Shown here in pieces: positions 29,741 through 42,073 of a stretch of 64,000 bases of DNA; within the stretch, counting starts at the first letter, position 1, and each line of letters begins with the position of its first letter. A program made the translations under genes and the position numbers. This DNA is from Pyropia yezoensis (taxonomy: Eukaryota > Rhodophyta > Bangiophyceae > Bangiales > Bangiaceae): positions 12,707,420-12,771,419 of the forward strand of contig CM020620.1 in the NCBI GenBank assembly GCA_009829735.1. Direction: 5' to 3'. The notes under the pieces are model-generated. The model was not told where the DNA came from, did not search any database, and saw only the letters and a list, made by a program, of their open reading frames with translations.

Positions 29741-31743
29741 TTATGGCTCCCTCTCATCTCCCTCGTTCTCAAGTTCACGAGGCATGTTTGCGACAGTGTC
29801 GAGTACTGTGGGGGGTAGCTGTTCAGCCTCAAGCCACTCAGAAACCGAAATCACACGCTCTGCAACCTGGGATGGTGTGGTGGGCTCGGCAGAGCAGGTC
29901 CAAGCCTGCACCATCTGCAAAATGTCCCCTACCTCCTCATCCACCCGCAATGTGCCGGTGTGGTAGCTCGAGTGGCGGCTGCGGAGGGTAGCGTTCGCTT
30001 CCGGGAGGAGGACGTCCGCTTTCATCCAGCAATTGCAGATGGTGGCCTCTGTCACCGCGCCCCACTCCGTCCGCAACATGGTGCACGCGTCCTTCAGGGT
30101 AATGGTGTGCAAGCCCGCTCCATCGTCAGCCTCCGGCTCGTCATCAGCTCCGGCGACGGACGCTGCCGGCGGCTGCCGCGGCGAAAATGGCCCCACAAAT
30201 GTGCGGCGCGGTGGAGGCTGGGGCATGGTCGACAGGTTGAGGTGGAACGGCAGGCCCGATATTAACGGCAGCCGAAGGGGGTGGAGAGCAGAGGAGGGCC
30301 AGCGCCCCAACGAAGGCGCCTCGTTGCCAGACGCCGAAGAGGGAGAGAAAAGGGCAGTAGGCGCCCTTGAGGGCGTCAGGGCGCGGAGCGCGGCCCACTC
30401 TGCCGTCTCAAAAACCGGCGGCAGGACGCACGCCTGATGCGTTGACCGCATCTGGACGGAGAGCAGGCCCTGGGCCGTGAGCGCCGCTGCGGCTTCGGGC
30501 GGCGCCGCCACTCGCTGGCCCTGCGGCACCCCGGCCGGCCGCCACGGCGGCCGCGCCGCAGGCCGCCCCAGGGGCCGCGCCGCCAGGCGCCCCAGCATTA
30601 GCGCCACCAGGTGCCCAAGCGGCAGCGCCCCCGACAGCCCGAGCGGCGGCGCCTCCAGACGCCACGGCGGTGGCGCCCCCCGTCCCCCGAGCGGCGACGC
30701 TGCCAGCCCCTGCGGCCTCGCCGGCGCCACCAACATCAGAAGCGCCCCCAAAAGACTCCCCAGAGGCGCCGCGGCCAGCAGCCAACGCGCTGCCGCCGCC
30801 GGCCGCCGTGGCGGTGGCGGCGCGGGCCGCGGCGGTGGCGGCGGCGGCGGCCGTCCAGGCGGCTGCGGCGGTAGCCGCCACGGCGGCATCGGCGCCAGGT
30901 GCCTCGGCGGTGCTGCCGCCGGCTGCCCCAGCGGCACTGCAGCCGGCTGTCCCCGCGGCGTTGCTTCTGGCTGCCCCAACGGTGCTGCCGCCGGCCGCCC
31001 CAGGGGCGGCGCCGCCCGGCGTCGCCTCAGCGGCGCCGCCGCCCGCCGCCGCACCGGCGGTGCCGCTGCCCGCCTCCCCGATGGTACGGCATCCCGCCGG
31101 CCCAGTGCTGCCGCAGCCCGCCGTCCCATTGTTTCCCTCACGCGGCGCCCCGGCGGCGAGCTGCGACCGCAATTCTTGTAGAAATTTGCGAAGAAGACGG
31201 GACTTGTAGCGTCTTTTGACGGCGGAGATAATTCCCATGTCGAGCGGCTGGTAGATGGATGTCGTGTTGGGGGGACGGCACAGCACAGTCACACCGTCCT
31301 CCCGTAAAACGCCATGGGATGGAGCATTGTCCATAATGAGGTATACCGGCTCCGTGGTGACCCGGCGTACCTCCGCCACAAACACGGTCCTGAACCAGGC
31401 CGCCATGGTAGGCCCGTCCATCCATGCGTTGGTCTGGCTGAAGTAAGGCACGGGGCAGGGCGCGGCCGGGGGACGAAAGCACAGCGGCCGCGCTGCCTTG
31501 CCAATGACAGCAATAGGCAGCTTGTGCGACCCGTCCGCAGTCACACACAGAACCGCCGTCACCCGGTCCTTGGCCCGCATTGCCTTGGAGCCACTAGCCG
31601 TCCTCCGCTCCCTCGCAGTGACGTACGAGCGGTAAGGGAGGCAGCGGTAGAAGAGCCCCGTCTCATCCATGTTATAGATGAGACGGGGCTCAACCCCACG
31701 GAGTACCTGTCGGAGGGCGTCCATCTCAGCAACCGTGCCACTG
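29741..31743 (-). pseudogene. pogo transposase, DDE core and C-terminal part
   Basis: Reads from 31743 down to the TAA at 29741. The catalytic core has MDETGLFYR (first Asp, near 31675), VYLIMDNAPSH (second Asp, near 31330) and PPNTTSIYQPLDMG (third Asp, near 31240), all three acidic residues present. The C-terminal block ITLKDACTMLRTEWGAVTEATICNCWMKA is the conserved helix region of jerky/Tigger proteins. Between them, about 30220-31140, lies an Ala/Gly-rich tract of some 300 codons with a GGAAxxA-like repeat that the family does not normally have. The DDE frame ends at 30408, while the C-terminal block is in another frame, so there is a frameshift or an unrecognised intron. The N-terminal part is at 49147-49863, beyond element C. 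Confidence 0.88.
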
Positions 31744-31748
31744 CGGTC

Positions 31749-32217
31749 TGTGGCAAAAACCACACGCACACACGGCACCCAAGTTGGGGCGGTGTGCAAG
31801 GGCTGCCTCCCGTGTCGGGGGAGCCGGAAGAAGTGCAAGTCGCACACACTCTGTCCCTGTTGTAGGGCAAACCCCCCACGGACAAACAAGAGGATGGTGT
31901 GTGGTCCAACAGTTTCTTGGTCGGGACGGGGACGCAGGGCCAAGCCCCGCTGTCCCTCCCCTTATCCCCCCAGGGTCCACTCAGAATCTCGCCACTCAGA
32001 ATCTCCCACCCCAGCACCTGCCCACCGGGCCACACGAAAATTCAAGACAATAAATGCAGAAAACCCTCAAATCCAAGTTGGATTTACTACTAAGCTAACT
32101 ATCCCAAACTTAGGGAATATGGACCCAAATGCAGGGGGAGGAACGGATCAGGCTAGTGGCCTGCCGCCCCTTGCATGGCACGTGTTGCCCCCCTACCTGG
32201 GGGTCAATACTGCCACA
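31749..32217 (-). repeat. left outer LTR of element C (3' LTR)
   Basis: 469 bp, TGTGGC...GCCACA. On the element's own strand it is preceded by the purine-rich CTGAGGAGAGGGGAG, the likely polypurine tract (32218-32232 on plus). It matches 48097-48456 plus 49033-49141. Confidence 0.93.
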
Positions 32218-32555
32218 CTCCCCTCTCCTCAGTTCCGACCGACGCGGTCGGCCCTGTGAGGGGGTGCGTAAACGCACGTCTCGGCGTTGGGGGCGCGACT
32301 TTCTGTCCCCCATCGAGTACGTAACACGGATGTGGAGGCGGTCACGTTGACCGCCCCTCTCCTCAAGCTTGCCCACTCTGCAGCTTGCTCTCCTCAGTTC
32401 ACACTTCACCATCACCACCACCTCCCCTTCACCTTCCACTGGGCCGCCCCACGCTGCGGAGGCCACCCGTATACCCACGATCCGAGTCCCCCTCAACTCG
32501 AGGCGGGTCTCGTGCCGCGATAGCCAGAGCGTCTCTCCCCAACTTGGGGAGAGCC

Positions 32556-34544
32556 ATGGCGACCCCGGGAGTGGAGACGGACTCTCTAGATGAGAGTATG
32601 GAGGACACCACCTACGGTGCAGCACCCGCCGGGACTTCCGGCGGGGGCTCCGCGATCGCTCCGGGGGATGGGACTCCCGCGTCACCCGGCTTTGGGTTGA
32701 CGGCGGGGTCTCCCCCGGAGGCGGGACAAGTTGTCCCGCGTGAGGCCTTGGGGCGGTGGTTTTACCCCGCTTGGCCTCTCTATGAGGAGGGGTTGACTGT
32801 TCTTCGCTGTGGCCGACTTGGCGCAGCGATGGGTCGGGTATGGGACCGCCTACGGGAGAAGTATCCCCGTAGGGTCGGGTTCCCTGCCGGCTTCAGGACG
32901 GACCAGTCTGCCTTCCTGGACGATGAGGAGGTTGAGGACGTTCAGCGTGCCAAGGCCATGGTGGACCGCGGGGGAACTATCCCGGGTCCCGGCGACTTGC
33001 CGACCTTTACTTGGGACGCGGTGGCAACTCGCTCCCCGTACCTCTACGAGGCCGATCCGCACACTCATCACTTTGATGTGCGGATGGAGAAAGACTGCCG
33101 GCGAGGTCCCTACTTGGTGACCTCGGCTCAACTTGAGTTTCCTCAACAGTCTGCTGCCAGCAAGGAGCAGTACTATCCGAAGAAGCCCGAGTGGTGGCCT
33201 CAAGTTGAGGTCCCCTACGGGTTCCCGGCGTTGCTGCCACGGTTGCTTGACCACTTCGGCTCCGTCATGTTGACGGCTGGCCCTGATCACCTGGTGTGGG
33301 CCATGTTGGCCACCCAGTGGCTCCTCGAGGTCATGTCGACTTGGGTGTCTTGTGTTCAGCGGCGGGGGATGCTCTGGCATCTCCCCCTCCGGCTCATCCA
33401 AGGTTTGGATCAGCTCACCCCTCAGCTAGTTGTTGAGGGGTGCTCATCAGGAGAACTCACTCTACTTGAGGAGATGCTCCGGCTCCATAAGTTCATCGAG
33501 TGGGAGAGCATTGAGCACAAGTTGCGCCGCCCCATTCGTGGGCCCAAGGACGATGGCGCACTTCGCCAGTTCGTGTGGGTCGCTCGTGCACTTCACGACG
33601 GCCGTGTGGTCCTACGAGAGGGGTTGGGCATCGGGGACTACCCGTATGCCCCGGGGGTGGATCGCCACACTGCGCCACCCCCGGACAAGCCCATAGTTAT
33701 GGCTGTGCCCTCATATGATGACCATATGACTCAACCTACTGCGGGGGCCCCAAGTCGGGGTCGCAGTTATACCCGGGTACCGCCACCTCGGCGTGCCCCT
33801 CCGCTTCCTCCTGTTCCTTTCCAGCCTCACGGGAACATCCCGATCAGCGTGGCCGTGGAGTCATCCACCCCGGTGTCCCCCAACTTGGGGGCCACCCTCC
33901 TGACGGTATACCCCAAGTTGGTGTTACCGCCCACGCCTCTAACCTCAGAGATGATGATCACCACGTTGGTGCGCACCATTTTCTGGTTGGCCGCGTCGAC
34001 CGCAACCCTCCAAAGTTCCGAGACTCCTCAACTTGAGGAGCGCGTTCGTACTGCAGTGGCGACCGCGAGTTGCGAGTCGGTGGCGGAGTTTATTACAGCC
34101 GAGTTGGCTCGCATTGGGGCTATTATGCCCCAGCCAGCCCCACTTGGGCGTGGCAAACGTCGCGCGAGCCGGGCATACTCGCCTCCTCGCCGTCGTCGCC
34201 GACACTCGCGGCGCTCTCCCTCCGTGTCGGAAGACGAGTTGTCTTACTCCGTTTCGGAGTCCTCTACCCCGTCGGAGACGGAGTCTGTCCAGCGTCTGCG
34301 TCGCAAACTTGCGCGCAAGACCAGGCAGAAGAGTAGCCACGGTCGGCGCCACTTGCGCGACCGTGAAGGGCGCGACGGTTCCGACTTGGAGCCGCCGCCC
34401 TTTCTAACGAGTGGAGACCGTTATCGTTGTGAGAGTGTGAGGGTTAGGGCTGTAGTTAAAAGCCACTCTGCGTACCACTTCGACTTGAAGCACTCTCTTG
34501 GCACTGTTGCTCGGCCTTCCCTCACGTTGAGGGAGGGCTGTTAG
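32556..34544 (+). CDS. antisense gene of element C, copy 1 (aORF)
   Basis: An open frame of 662 residues from ATG 32556 (MATPGVETDSLDESMED) to TAG 34544, opposite to gag-pol. It overlaps the end of the chromodomain frame by about 22 bp, tail to tail. A Gly/Pro/Thr-rich N-terminus leads to a core (PYLVTSAQLEFPQ, YYPKKPEWWPQVEVPYGF, LATQWLLEVM, MLWHLPLRLIQGLDQL) that is clearly related to the antisense gene of element B. The C-terminal quarter is Arg/Ser-rich (RRRRRHSRRSPSVSEDE), like SR proteins or a nuclear or RNA-binding tail. No known domain is recognised. Conservation of place, length and core in two diverged elements argues for selection. Function is unknown. Confidence 0.75.
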   Translation: MATPGVETDSLDESMEDTTYGAAPAGTSGGGSAIAPGDGTPASPGFGLTAGSPPEAGQVVPREALGRWFYPAWPLYEEGLTVLRCGRLGAAMGRVWDRLREKYPRRVGFPAGFRTDQSAFLDDEEVEDVQRAKAMVDRGGTIPGPGDLPTFTWDAVATRSPYLYEADPHTHHFDVRMEKDCRRGPYLVTSAQLEFPQQSAASKEQYYPKKPEWWPQVEVPYGFPALLPRLLDHFGSVMLTAGPDHLVWAMLATQWLLEVMSTWVSCVQRRGMLWHLPLRLIQGLDQLTPQLVVEGCSSGELTLLEEMLRLHKFIEWESIEHKLRRPIRGPKDDGALRQFVWVARALHDGRVVLREGLGIGDYPYAPGVDRHTAPPPDKPIVMAVPSYDDHMTQPTAGAPSRGRSYTRVPPPRRAPPLPPVPFQPHGNIPISVAVESSTPVSPNLGATLLTVYPKLVLPPTPLTSEMMITTLVRTIFWLAASTATLQSSETPQLEERVRTAVATASCESVAEFITAELARIGAIMPQPAPLGRGKRRASRAYSPPRRRRRHSRRSPSVSEDELSYSVSESSTPSETESVQRLRRKLARKTRQKSSHGRRHLRDREGRDGSDLEPPPFLTSGDRYRCESVRVRAVVKSHSAYHFDLKHSLGTVARPSLTLREGC

Positions 34545-37500
34545 GGTCTATCTCGTTCCGGGCACAGTACGCCCGGACCTTCTCAGAGAGAAGGTCCTCC
34601 ACATACTCCCACGTATCGTCCTTGGCTTTGTAGCCAAACCAACGCACCCTCAACATGAGACGGTCAGTGTCTTCATCCCATCCGTGGTCGATGAACTTAT
34701 CGAACACGTACTCCTGCGGGCCCTATTTGGCCGCAGGCAGTGAGAGGAGGCGCCACGCTTCCAAAGCACGCGCCCAAGCTGGGTCGCCTGCAGGCGGTGG
34801 TACAACTTTGACCACGTCCTGTCCGTTCACTGTGCGGACCCCATCGTCACTTTCGATGGTGAAGCGCCGCCCATCAGTACGAAGGACCTGGTACGGCCCC
34901 TTCGTCTGGAATACCAGCTTACCCCAAGTTGGGGTGTGCGAGTGAACCAGCACCCAGTCACCCTGCTCGGGGACGTGCTTAGCATTGCGCACCTTTTTGT
35001 CAAAGGTACGCTTGTAGCGCTTTTGTGCTTTGTCCATCTCAGCCCTGACTTTAGGGATGAGGTTTTCAAGCCTAGCAGCGAACTCCGCCTTACTCTCAGT
35101 AGGAGTAGGCGTACTGCAACCATCCTCCCTAGTTGGGAGCGACCGCCGCACGGCAATAGACCGCACACGACGGGGGGTCACAAAAGCGAGGGGTACTTCC
35201 CCGGTAGATGAGTGAACCTGCGAATTGTATGCGGTAGTAAGAATAGAAATGTATTGGTCCCACGTCTTCACGTGCTCACTCACATAGTGGCGCAGCTGCC
35301 TAACAATAGTTTTGTTGAAGCGCTCCACCTGCCCATAAGTTTGTGGGTGGTAGGGGGTGGCATAGTTTGCCTTAACCCCCAACATACCCAGCACTCCCTG
35401 AAACAGTACAGACGCAAATTGCGGTCCATTGTCCGATAGTGTACTATCCGGGATGCCATACGCGGCAACCCAGTGATCTAGGAAGGCTGACACGAACGAC
35501 ATGGCCGTGATCCCTGCCAGTGGGATCGCTCGCGTAAGTTTCGTGAAGCGGTCACAGATGACCAGGAGGTACTGGTTGCCCTCCTCGGTCACTGGCAGTG
35601 GCCCAAGGATGTCCATCGCCAACGCGGCGAAGGGCTCCTTGGCCGGGAACAATAGCATAGCCGTACTAGGCCGCCGTTCCATCAGACAGTTCTGTGCACA
35701 ACTTGTGCAGGCAGCCACCCAACTGTAGATGTCCACCACCATGGACGGCCAGTAGTACCTGGTCCTCAGGGTCTGGTACAGTTTACTAGACCCCAGGTGT
35801 CCACCCGTGGGAGCGCTGTGCTCCCTCTCAAGGATACTGTCCTTGAGGGATGCGGGGACGACAAGTTGTTCAGCCCCTTGGAATACCCCCCTCCTCATGA
35901 GGAGGCCATCGTCTCCCAGAAAGAAACGCGTCTCCACCACTGTATCCAGTGTATCCCTCTGCGACTTGCAGAAGGGATCCTCGGCCTGGGCCTTCACCAC
36001 CTCGTCCAGGGACAGGGGCAAGTACTTCTTGTTCCCTGGCGCCTCGGGGTTCAACGCCTGACCCGAGCGCGTGACTACCGCCACGATGGGGATGTCCTCA
36101 TCGACTGGGTTAGTGTCCAGCCCCTCGGTAGGTACCCGAGAGAGGCCGTCGGCAAGGGCATGTTGCCTGCCAGGTCGGTACTCAATGTCAAAGTTGAAGG
36201 GTGCCAGTCGCACCCTCCACCGATTGAGACGAGTGTTCGTACAGTCCGTCTTAAAGATGAACTGCAACGTGCGGTGGTCACAGCGGATGAGGAACTTCTC
36301 ACCCTCTAGGTAGTGACGAAGTGACGTCACCGCCCACACCACTGCGAGTCCTTCCAACTCGGTGACTCCGTAGTTCTTCTCGGCCGAGTTCAGCTCCTTA
36401 CTGAAGTATCCCACCGGCAAGTACTCCTTGTCCGGCTGCTGCTGAAGCAACACACAACCAAGTTGGTCGTAGCTAGCGTCCACATCCAGGACGTAGTGGC
36501 CTCCCAACCTGGGAATAGCCAGGATAGGGGGCTTCATCAGAAGGTCCCGAAGAGTCTCAAAGGATTCCTGCTCCACCCGACTTGGGGAGGCAGGTTCTTC
36601 GGTAGCGTTGAGCTCACTAGCTCATTCAACGGCTTCGACACCTTGGTGAAGCCCTTGGTGAAACGTCCGTACACGTTACACATCCCGAGGAAGCTCCTCA
36701 TCTGGGTCTGGGTCCGGGGGTACTGAGCCTTGCGAATGGCCCTCAAGTTCTTCTCGTTAACACTGAGACGCCCCGGACGGACAACATGTCCCAAGTACTC
36801 CACCTCTTGAGTGAAGAGGTGGCACTTACTCGCCTTCAGTGACACACCGGCGTCAGCAAGTAGCTTGAACACCTGGCCAAGATGGCCAATGTGTTCCTTC
36901 GGACTTCGGGAGAACACAATGGTATCGTCTAGGTACACAAGACAGATCTGCCACCGTACTCCGGCCAGAATAATGTCCATAGCGCGCTGGAAAGTTGCCG
37001 GCGCGTTACACAGACCAAACGGTAGGCGCTTGCACTGGTAGGTACCACAGTGACAGGTAAAGGTAGTTTTATGCCTGTCCTCCGGGGCAATGAGAATTTG
37101 CCAGTACCCCGCGTTACAGTCCAGGGTAGAGAACACGTTTGCCTCCCCCAGAGAGTCCAGACAGTCGTCCATCCTAGGTAGGGGATAACTGTCCTTCACC
37201 GTGCTCTCGTTGAGCTTACGGTAGTCGATACAAAACCGGGGGGTCCCATCAACTTTGGGGACGATAACCACCGGACTCGCCCACTCGGCGTTGCTGGCCT
37301 CGATCACATCGAGGGCCTCCATGCGAGCAACTTGCTCCTTAACGAGGGCCCTTGAACGAGGTCCTCCCCTATACGGTTGTTGGCGTATAGGGGGTACACC
37401 GGGCTTCAACTCGATCCGGTGTTGGGTGGCTCTCATGAGTCCCAATTGACCATCCCACAACTTGTGAAATTGGTCCAAGAGGCGTTCAACTTGAACCCTC

Positions 37501-38504
37501 AACCTGGGGGGGACACCCTCCATGTTCACATGGGGCCGAGGAGAGGCGGCCGGCTTGGCTTGATGCTTCTCCTTTCCGGACTTCGGGTCGCTACTTGCGC
37601 CCGCGTTGAGGGTGACCGCTACTACCGGTCCCTCGTGTTGGTCGATATAGCCGAACTTGGCTCCCGACTTGAAGTACTGGGGCGACGAGCTCAGGTTCAT
37701 CACCTGTATCCTCCACGGGACTCCGGCTTTGGAGTCCATCGTGCCAAGGGCAACATGCACTTGGTGCTTGCGAGCAAGACGGGGGTGAGGGTGCACCAAC
37801 CCGTTCCCCGTATAATCAGTTACAACGTCAACGTGCGCCACCGAGTTGGGGGGCACGTGACTTTACGGGCTAGACGCAGGGTAGCAGTAAAACCCTTCCC
37901 TCACAGAGCAAACAGGCTTCGACTGTGAAACTGTCACAGGAGCCACAGACTTTCCCTTACCAAGGATGGGGATAGTCTCCCCATTCATCAACTTGACCCA
38001 GTACTCAGGGCCACAAATCAAAGGCACTTGTGTAACAACATAAGGGGTACCCAGAAGCAGGGGTACCGATATATTCTCAACTACACCATAGGTCACGTCG
38101 ACCTCATGGGTCCCCAACCTAGTTGGTAGGGTCACGGCACCAACGATGGGAAGTACCCCACCATTGATGTCAATCATATGGTCAGCTTTGGACCTCCAGC
38201 GTTGGAGCTTCACCTCCTTTGGTAATAGCGACTTGCGTATCAAGGAGGCTCCTGACCCGGTATCAAGTACGATACGGGCACAACAGGCGCGGCCGGGGGC
38301 AAGTTGCACCCGTCCAGCCACCTGGAAGTTCTCACCCGTCAGCACCGCGATGACCCGACGTGGGTTTACGTTCTTGGGGAGTCCTACCCGAGGTGGGCGG
38401 ACTCCCTTAGGTCGCCGCAGTATCCGGCACGGTTGGTTCGTCCTCCTGGCCCACTTGGCCGAGGCTGCCGTTGTGAGCTTCGGACGACCAGCCCCAACGG
38501 TCAT
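34522..38504 (-). pseudogene. pol: pol of element C, copy 1 (broken)
   Basis: Matches the intact pol at 42051-46034 almost base for base. It carries protease, reverse transcriptase, RNase H and integrase regions, with the chromodomain at 34522-34707. It is broken in about three places. The gag end (38501-38970) precedes it and runs into the gap. Confidence 0.85.
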
Positions 38505-38970
38505 TCGTTTCCCGCCGACTTGGCGTCCGAATCTGAGGGCGGGGAGGAAGACGACGAGTCCGAAGACGACGTGTCTGCCTCCTCCGCCGAGGGTGTGGCG
38601 ACCGCGACGACCGGTCGAGACCCACCCTCGCGGCGTGAACGTACTTCGTTCGTAGCCGACTTCTTACTCGCATTCCTAACAAGTTGTTGGATGCGTTTAC
38701 TCAACTTGGGGCAATCATATGCCCAGTGTCCATCGGAGTTGCAGTTCCAACACCGATGGTCTGTTCCGGGAGGGGTCTTCCCAACTGGGGAAGACGAAGG
38801 GATACCCTGGGAAGTTCCCACGGCAGCTACCACCCTCTCCTTGCGGATTCGGCGTGCCTCTCTCAACTCTCTGGCCTGGCGAGCCTCCTCCCGTTCCTTG
38901 GCCAACTCTGCCTGACGCTCCTGGCGTTGTTCCTCCCGCAACTTGCGGTAGGCCTCGCCTCTGCGATAGG

Positions 38971-39470
38971 NNNNNNNNNNNNNNNNNNNNNNNNNNNNNN
39001 NNNNNNNNNNNNNNNNNNNNNNNNNNNNNNNNNNNNNNNNNNNNNNNNNNNNNNNNNNNNNNNNNNNNNNNNNNNNNNNNNNNNNNNNNNNNNNNNNNNN
39101 NNNNNNNNNNNNNNNNNNNNNNNNNNNNNNNNNNNNNNNNNNNNNNNNNNNNNNNNNNNNNNNNNNNNNNNNNNNNNNNNNNNNNNNNNNNNNNNNNNNN
39201 NNNNNNNNNNNNNNNNNNNNNNNNNNNNNNNNNNNNNNNNNNNNNNNNNNNNNNNNNNNNNNNNNNNNNNNNNNNNNNNNNNNNNNNNNNNNNNNNNNNN
39301 NNNNNNNNNNNNNNNNNNNNNNNNNNNNNNNNNNNNNNNNNNNNNNNNNNNNNNNNNNNNNNNNNNNNNNNNNNNNNNNNNNNNNNNNNNNNNNNNNNNN
39401 NNNNNNNNNNNNNNNNNNNNNNNNNNNNNNNNNNNNNNNNNNNNNNNNNNNNNNNNNNNNNNNNNNNNNN
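38971..39470. other. assembly gap (500 N)
   Basis: A run of exactly 500 N, a usual placeholder size. From copy 2, the missing part should be about 1.6 kb of internal sequence plus about 192 bp of LTR if the block is a true tandem. Confidence 0.95.
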
Positions 39471-39746
39471 CAAGCCCCGCTGTCCTCCCCTTATCCCCCA
39501 GGGTCCACTCAGAATCTCGCCACTCAGAATCTCCCACCCCAGCACCTGCCCACCGGGCCACACGAAAATTCAAGACAATAAATGCAGAAAACCCTCAAAT
39601 CCAAGTTGGATTTACTACTAAGCTAACTATCCCAAACTTAGGGAATATGGACCCAAATGCAGGGGGAGGAACGGATCAGGCTAGTGGCCTGCCCGCCCCT
39701 TGCATGGCACGTGTTGCCCCCCTACCTGGGGGTCAATACTGCCACA
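39471..39746 (-). repeat. partial middle LTR of element C
   Basis: The last 276 bp of the 469-bp LTR as read on the plus strand, matching 31941-32217 with a few small differences. The first part is lost in the gap. Confidence 0.9.
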
Positions 39747-40082
39747 CTCCCCTCTCCTCAGTTCCGACCGACGCGGTCGGCCCTGTGAGGGGGTGCGTAA
39801 ACGCACGTCTCGGCGTTGGGGGCGCGACTTTCTGTCCCCCATCGAGTACGTAACACGGATGTGGAGGCGGTCACGTTGACCGCCCCTCTCCTCAAGCTTG
39901 CCCACTCGGCAGCTTGCTCTCCTCAGTTCACACTTCACCATCACCACCACCTCCCCTTCACCTTCCACTGGGCCGCCCCACGCTGGGAGGCCACCCGTAT
40001 ACCCACGATCCGAGTCCCCCTCAACTCGAGGCGGGTCTCGTGCCGCGATAGCCAGAGCGTCTCTCCCAACTTGGGGAGAGCC

Positions 40083-42073
40083 ATGGCGACCCCGGGAGTG
40101 GAGACGGACTCTCTAGATGAGAGTATGGAGGACACCACCTACCGGTGCAGCACCCGCCGGGACTTCCGGCGGGGGCTCCGCGATCGCTCCGGGGGATGGG
40201 ACTCCCGCGTCACCCGGCTTTGGGTTGACGGCGGGGTCTCCCCCGGAGGCGGGACAAGTTGTCCCGCGTGAGGCCTTGGGGCGGTGGTTTTACCCCGCTT
40301 GGCCTCTCTATGAGGAGGGGTTGACTGTTCTTCGCTGTGGCCGACTTGGCGCAGCGATGGGTCGGGTATGGGACCGCCTACGGGAGAAGTATCCCCGTAG
40401 GGTCGGGTTCCCTGCCGGCTTCAGGACGGACCAGTCTGCCTTCCTGGACGATGAGGAGGTTGAGGACGTTCAGCGTGCCAAGGCCATGGTGGACCGCGGG
40501 GGAACTATCCCGGGTCCCGGCGACTTGCCGACCTTTACTTGGGACGCGGTGGCAACTCGCTCCCCGTACCTCTACAGAGGCCGATCCGCACACTCATCAC
40601 TTTGATGTGCGGATGGAGAAAGACTGCCGGCGAGGTCCCTACTTGGTGACCTCGGCTCAACTTGAGTTTCCTCAACAGTCTGCTGCCAGCAAGGAGCAGT
40701 ACTATCCGAAGAAGCCCGAGTGGTGGCCTCAAGTTGAGGTCCCCTACGGGTTCCCGGCGTTGCTGCCACGGTTGCTTGACCACTTCGGCTCCGTCATGTT
40801 GACGGCTGGCCCTGATCACCTGGTGTGGGCCATGTTGGCCACCCAGTGGCTCCTCGAGGTCATGTCGACTTGGGTGTCTTGTGTTCAGCGGCGGGGGATG
40901 CTCTGGCATCTCCCCCTCCGGCTCATCCAAGGTTTGGATCAGCTCACCCCTCAGCTAGTTGTTGAGGGGTGCTCATCAGGAGAACTCACTCTACTTGAGG
41001 AGATGCTCCGGCTCCATAAGTTCATCGAGTGGGAGAGCATTGAGCACAAGTTGCGCCGCCCCATTCGTGGGCCCAAGGACGATGGCGCACTTCGCCAGTT
41101 CGTGTGGGTCGCTCGTGCACTTCACGACGGCCGTGTGGTCCTACGAGAGGGGTTGGGCATCGGGGACTACCCGTATGCCCCGGGGGTGGATCGCCACACT
41201 GCGCCACCCCCGGACAAGCCCATAGTTATGGCTGTGCCCTCATATGATGACCATATGACTCAACCTACTGCGGGGGCCCCAAGTCGGGGTCGCAGTTATA
41301 CCCGGGTACCGCCACCTCGGCGTGCCCCTCCGCTTCCTCCTGTTCCTTTCCAGCCTCACGGGAACATCCCGATCAGCGTGGCCGTGGAGTCATCCACCCC
41401 GGTGTCCCCCAACTTGGGGGCCACCCTCCTGACGGTATACCCCAAGTTGGTGTTACCGCCCACGCCTCTAACCTCAGAGATGATGATCACCACGTTGGTG
41501 CGCACCATTTTCTGGTTGGCCGCGTCGACCGCAACCCTCCAAAGTTCCGAGACTCCTCAACTTGAGGAGCGCGTTCGTACTGCAGTGGCGACCGCGAGTT
41601 GCGAGTCGGTGGCGGAGTTTATTACAGCCGAGTTGGCTCGCATTGGGGCTATTATGCCCCAGCCAGCCCCACTTGGGCGTGGCAAACGTCGCGCGAGCCG
41701 GGCATACTCGCCTCCTCGCCGTCGTCGCCGACACTCGCGGCGCTCTCCCTCCGTGTCGGAAGACGAGTTGTCTTACTCCGTTTCGGAGTCCTCTACCCCG
41801 TCGGAGACGGAGTCTGTCCAGCGTCTGCGTCGCAAACTTGCGCGCAAGACCAGGCAGAAGAGTAGCCACGGTCGGCGCCACTTGCGCGACCGTGAAGGGC
41901 GCGACGGTTCCGACTTGGAGCCGCCGCCCTTTCTAACGAGTGGAGACCGTTATCGTTGTGAGAGTGTGAGGGTTAGGGCTGTAGTTAAAAGCCACTCTGC
42001 GTACCACTTCGACTTGAAGCACTCTCTTGGCACTGTTGCTCGGCCTTCCCTCACGTTGAGGGAGGGCTGTTAG
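40083..42073 (+). pseudogene. antisense gene of element C, copy 2 (broken)
   Basis: Nearly identical to 32556-34544 but broken in about two places. The rest of the frame, including the Arg/Ser-rich tail, is the same. Confidence 0.75.

Noticed and set aside
31726-31943. N-terminal extension of the DDE transposase frame
   Set aside because: The part above 31748 is element C LTR read in frame, not transposase. The real N-terminal region is at 49147-49863.
38684-39853. Long frames crossing the run of N
   Set aside because: The openness is an artefact of the gap; only flanking element C sequence is real.
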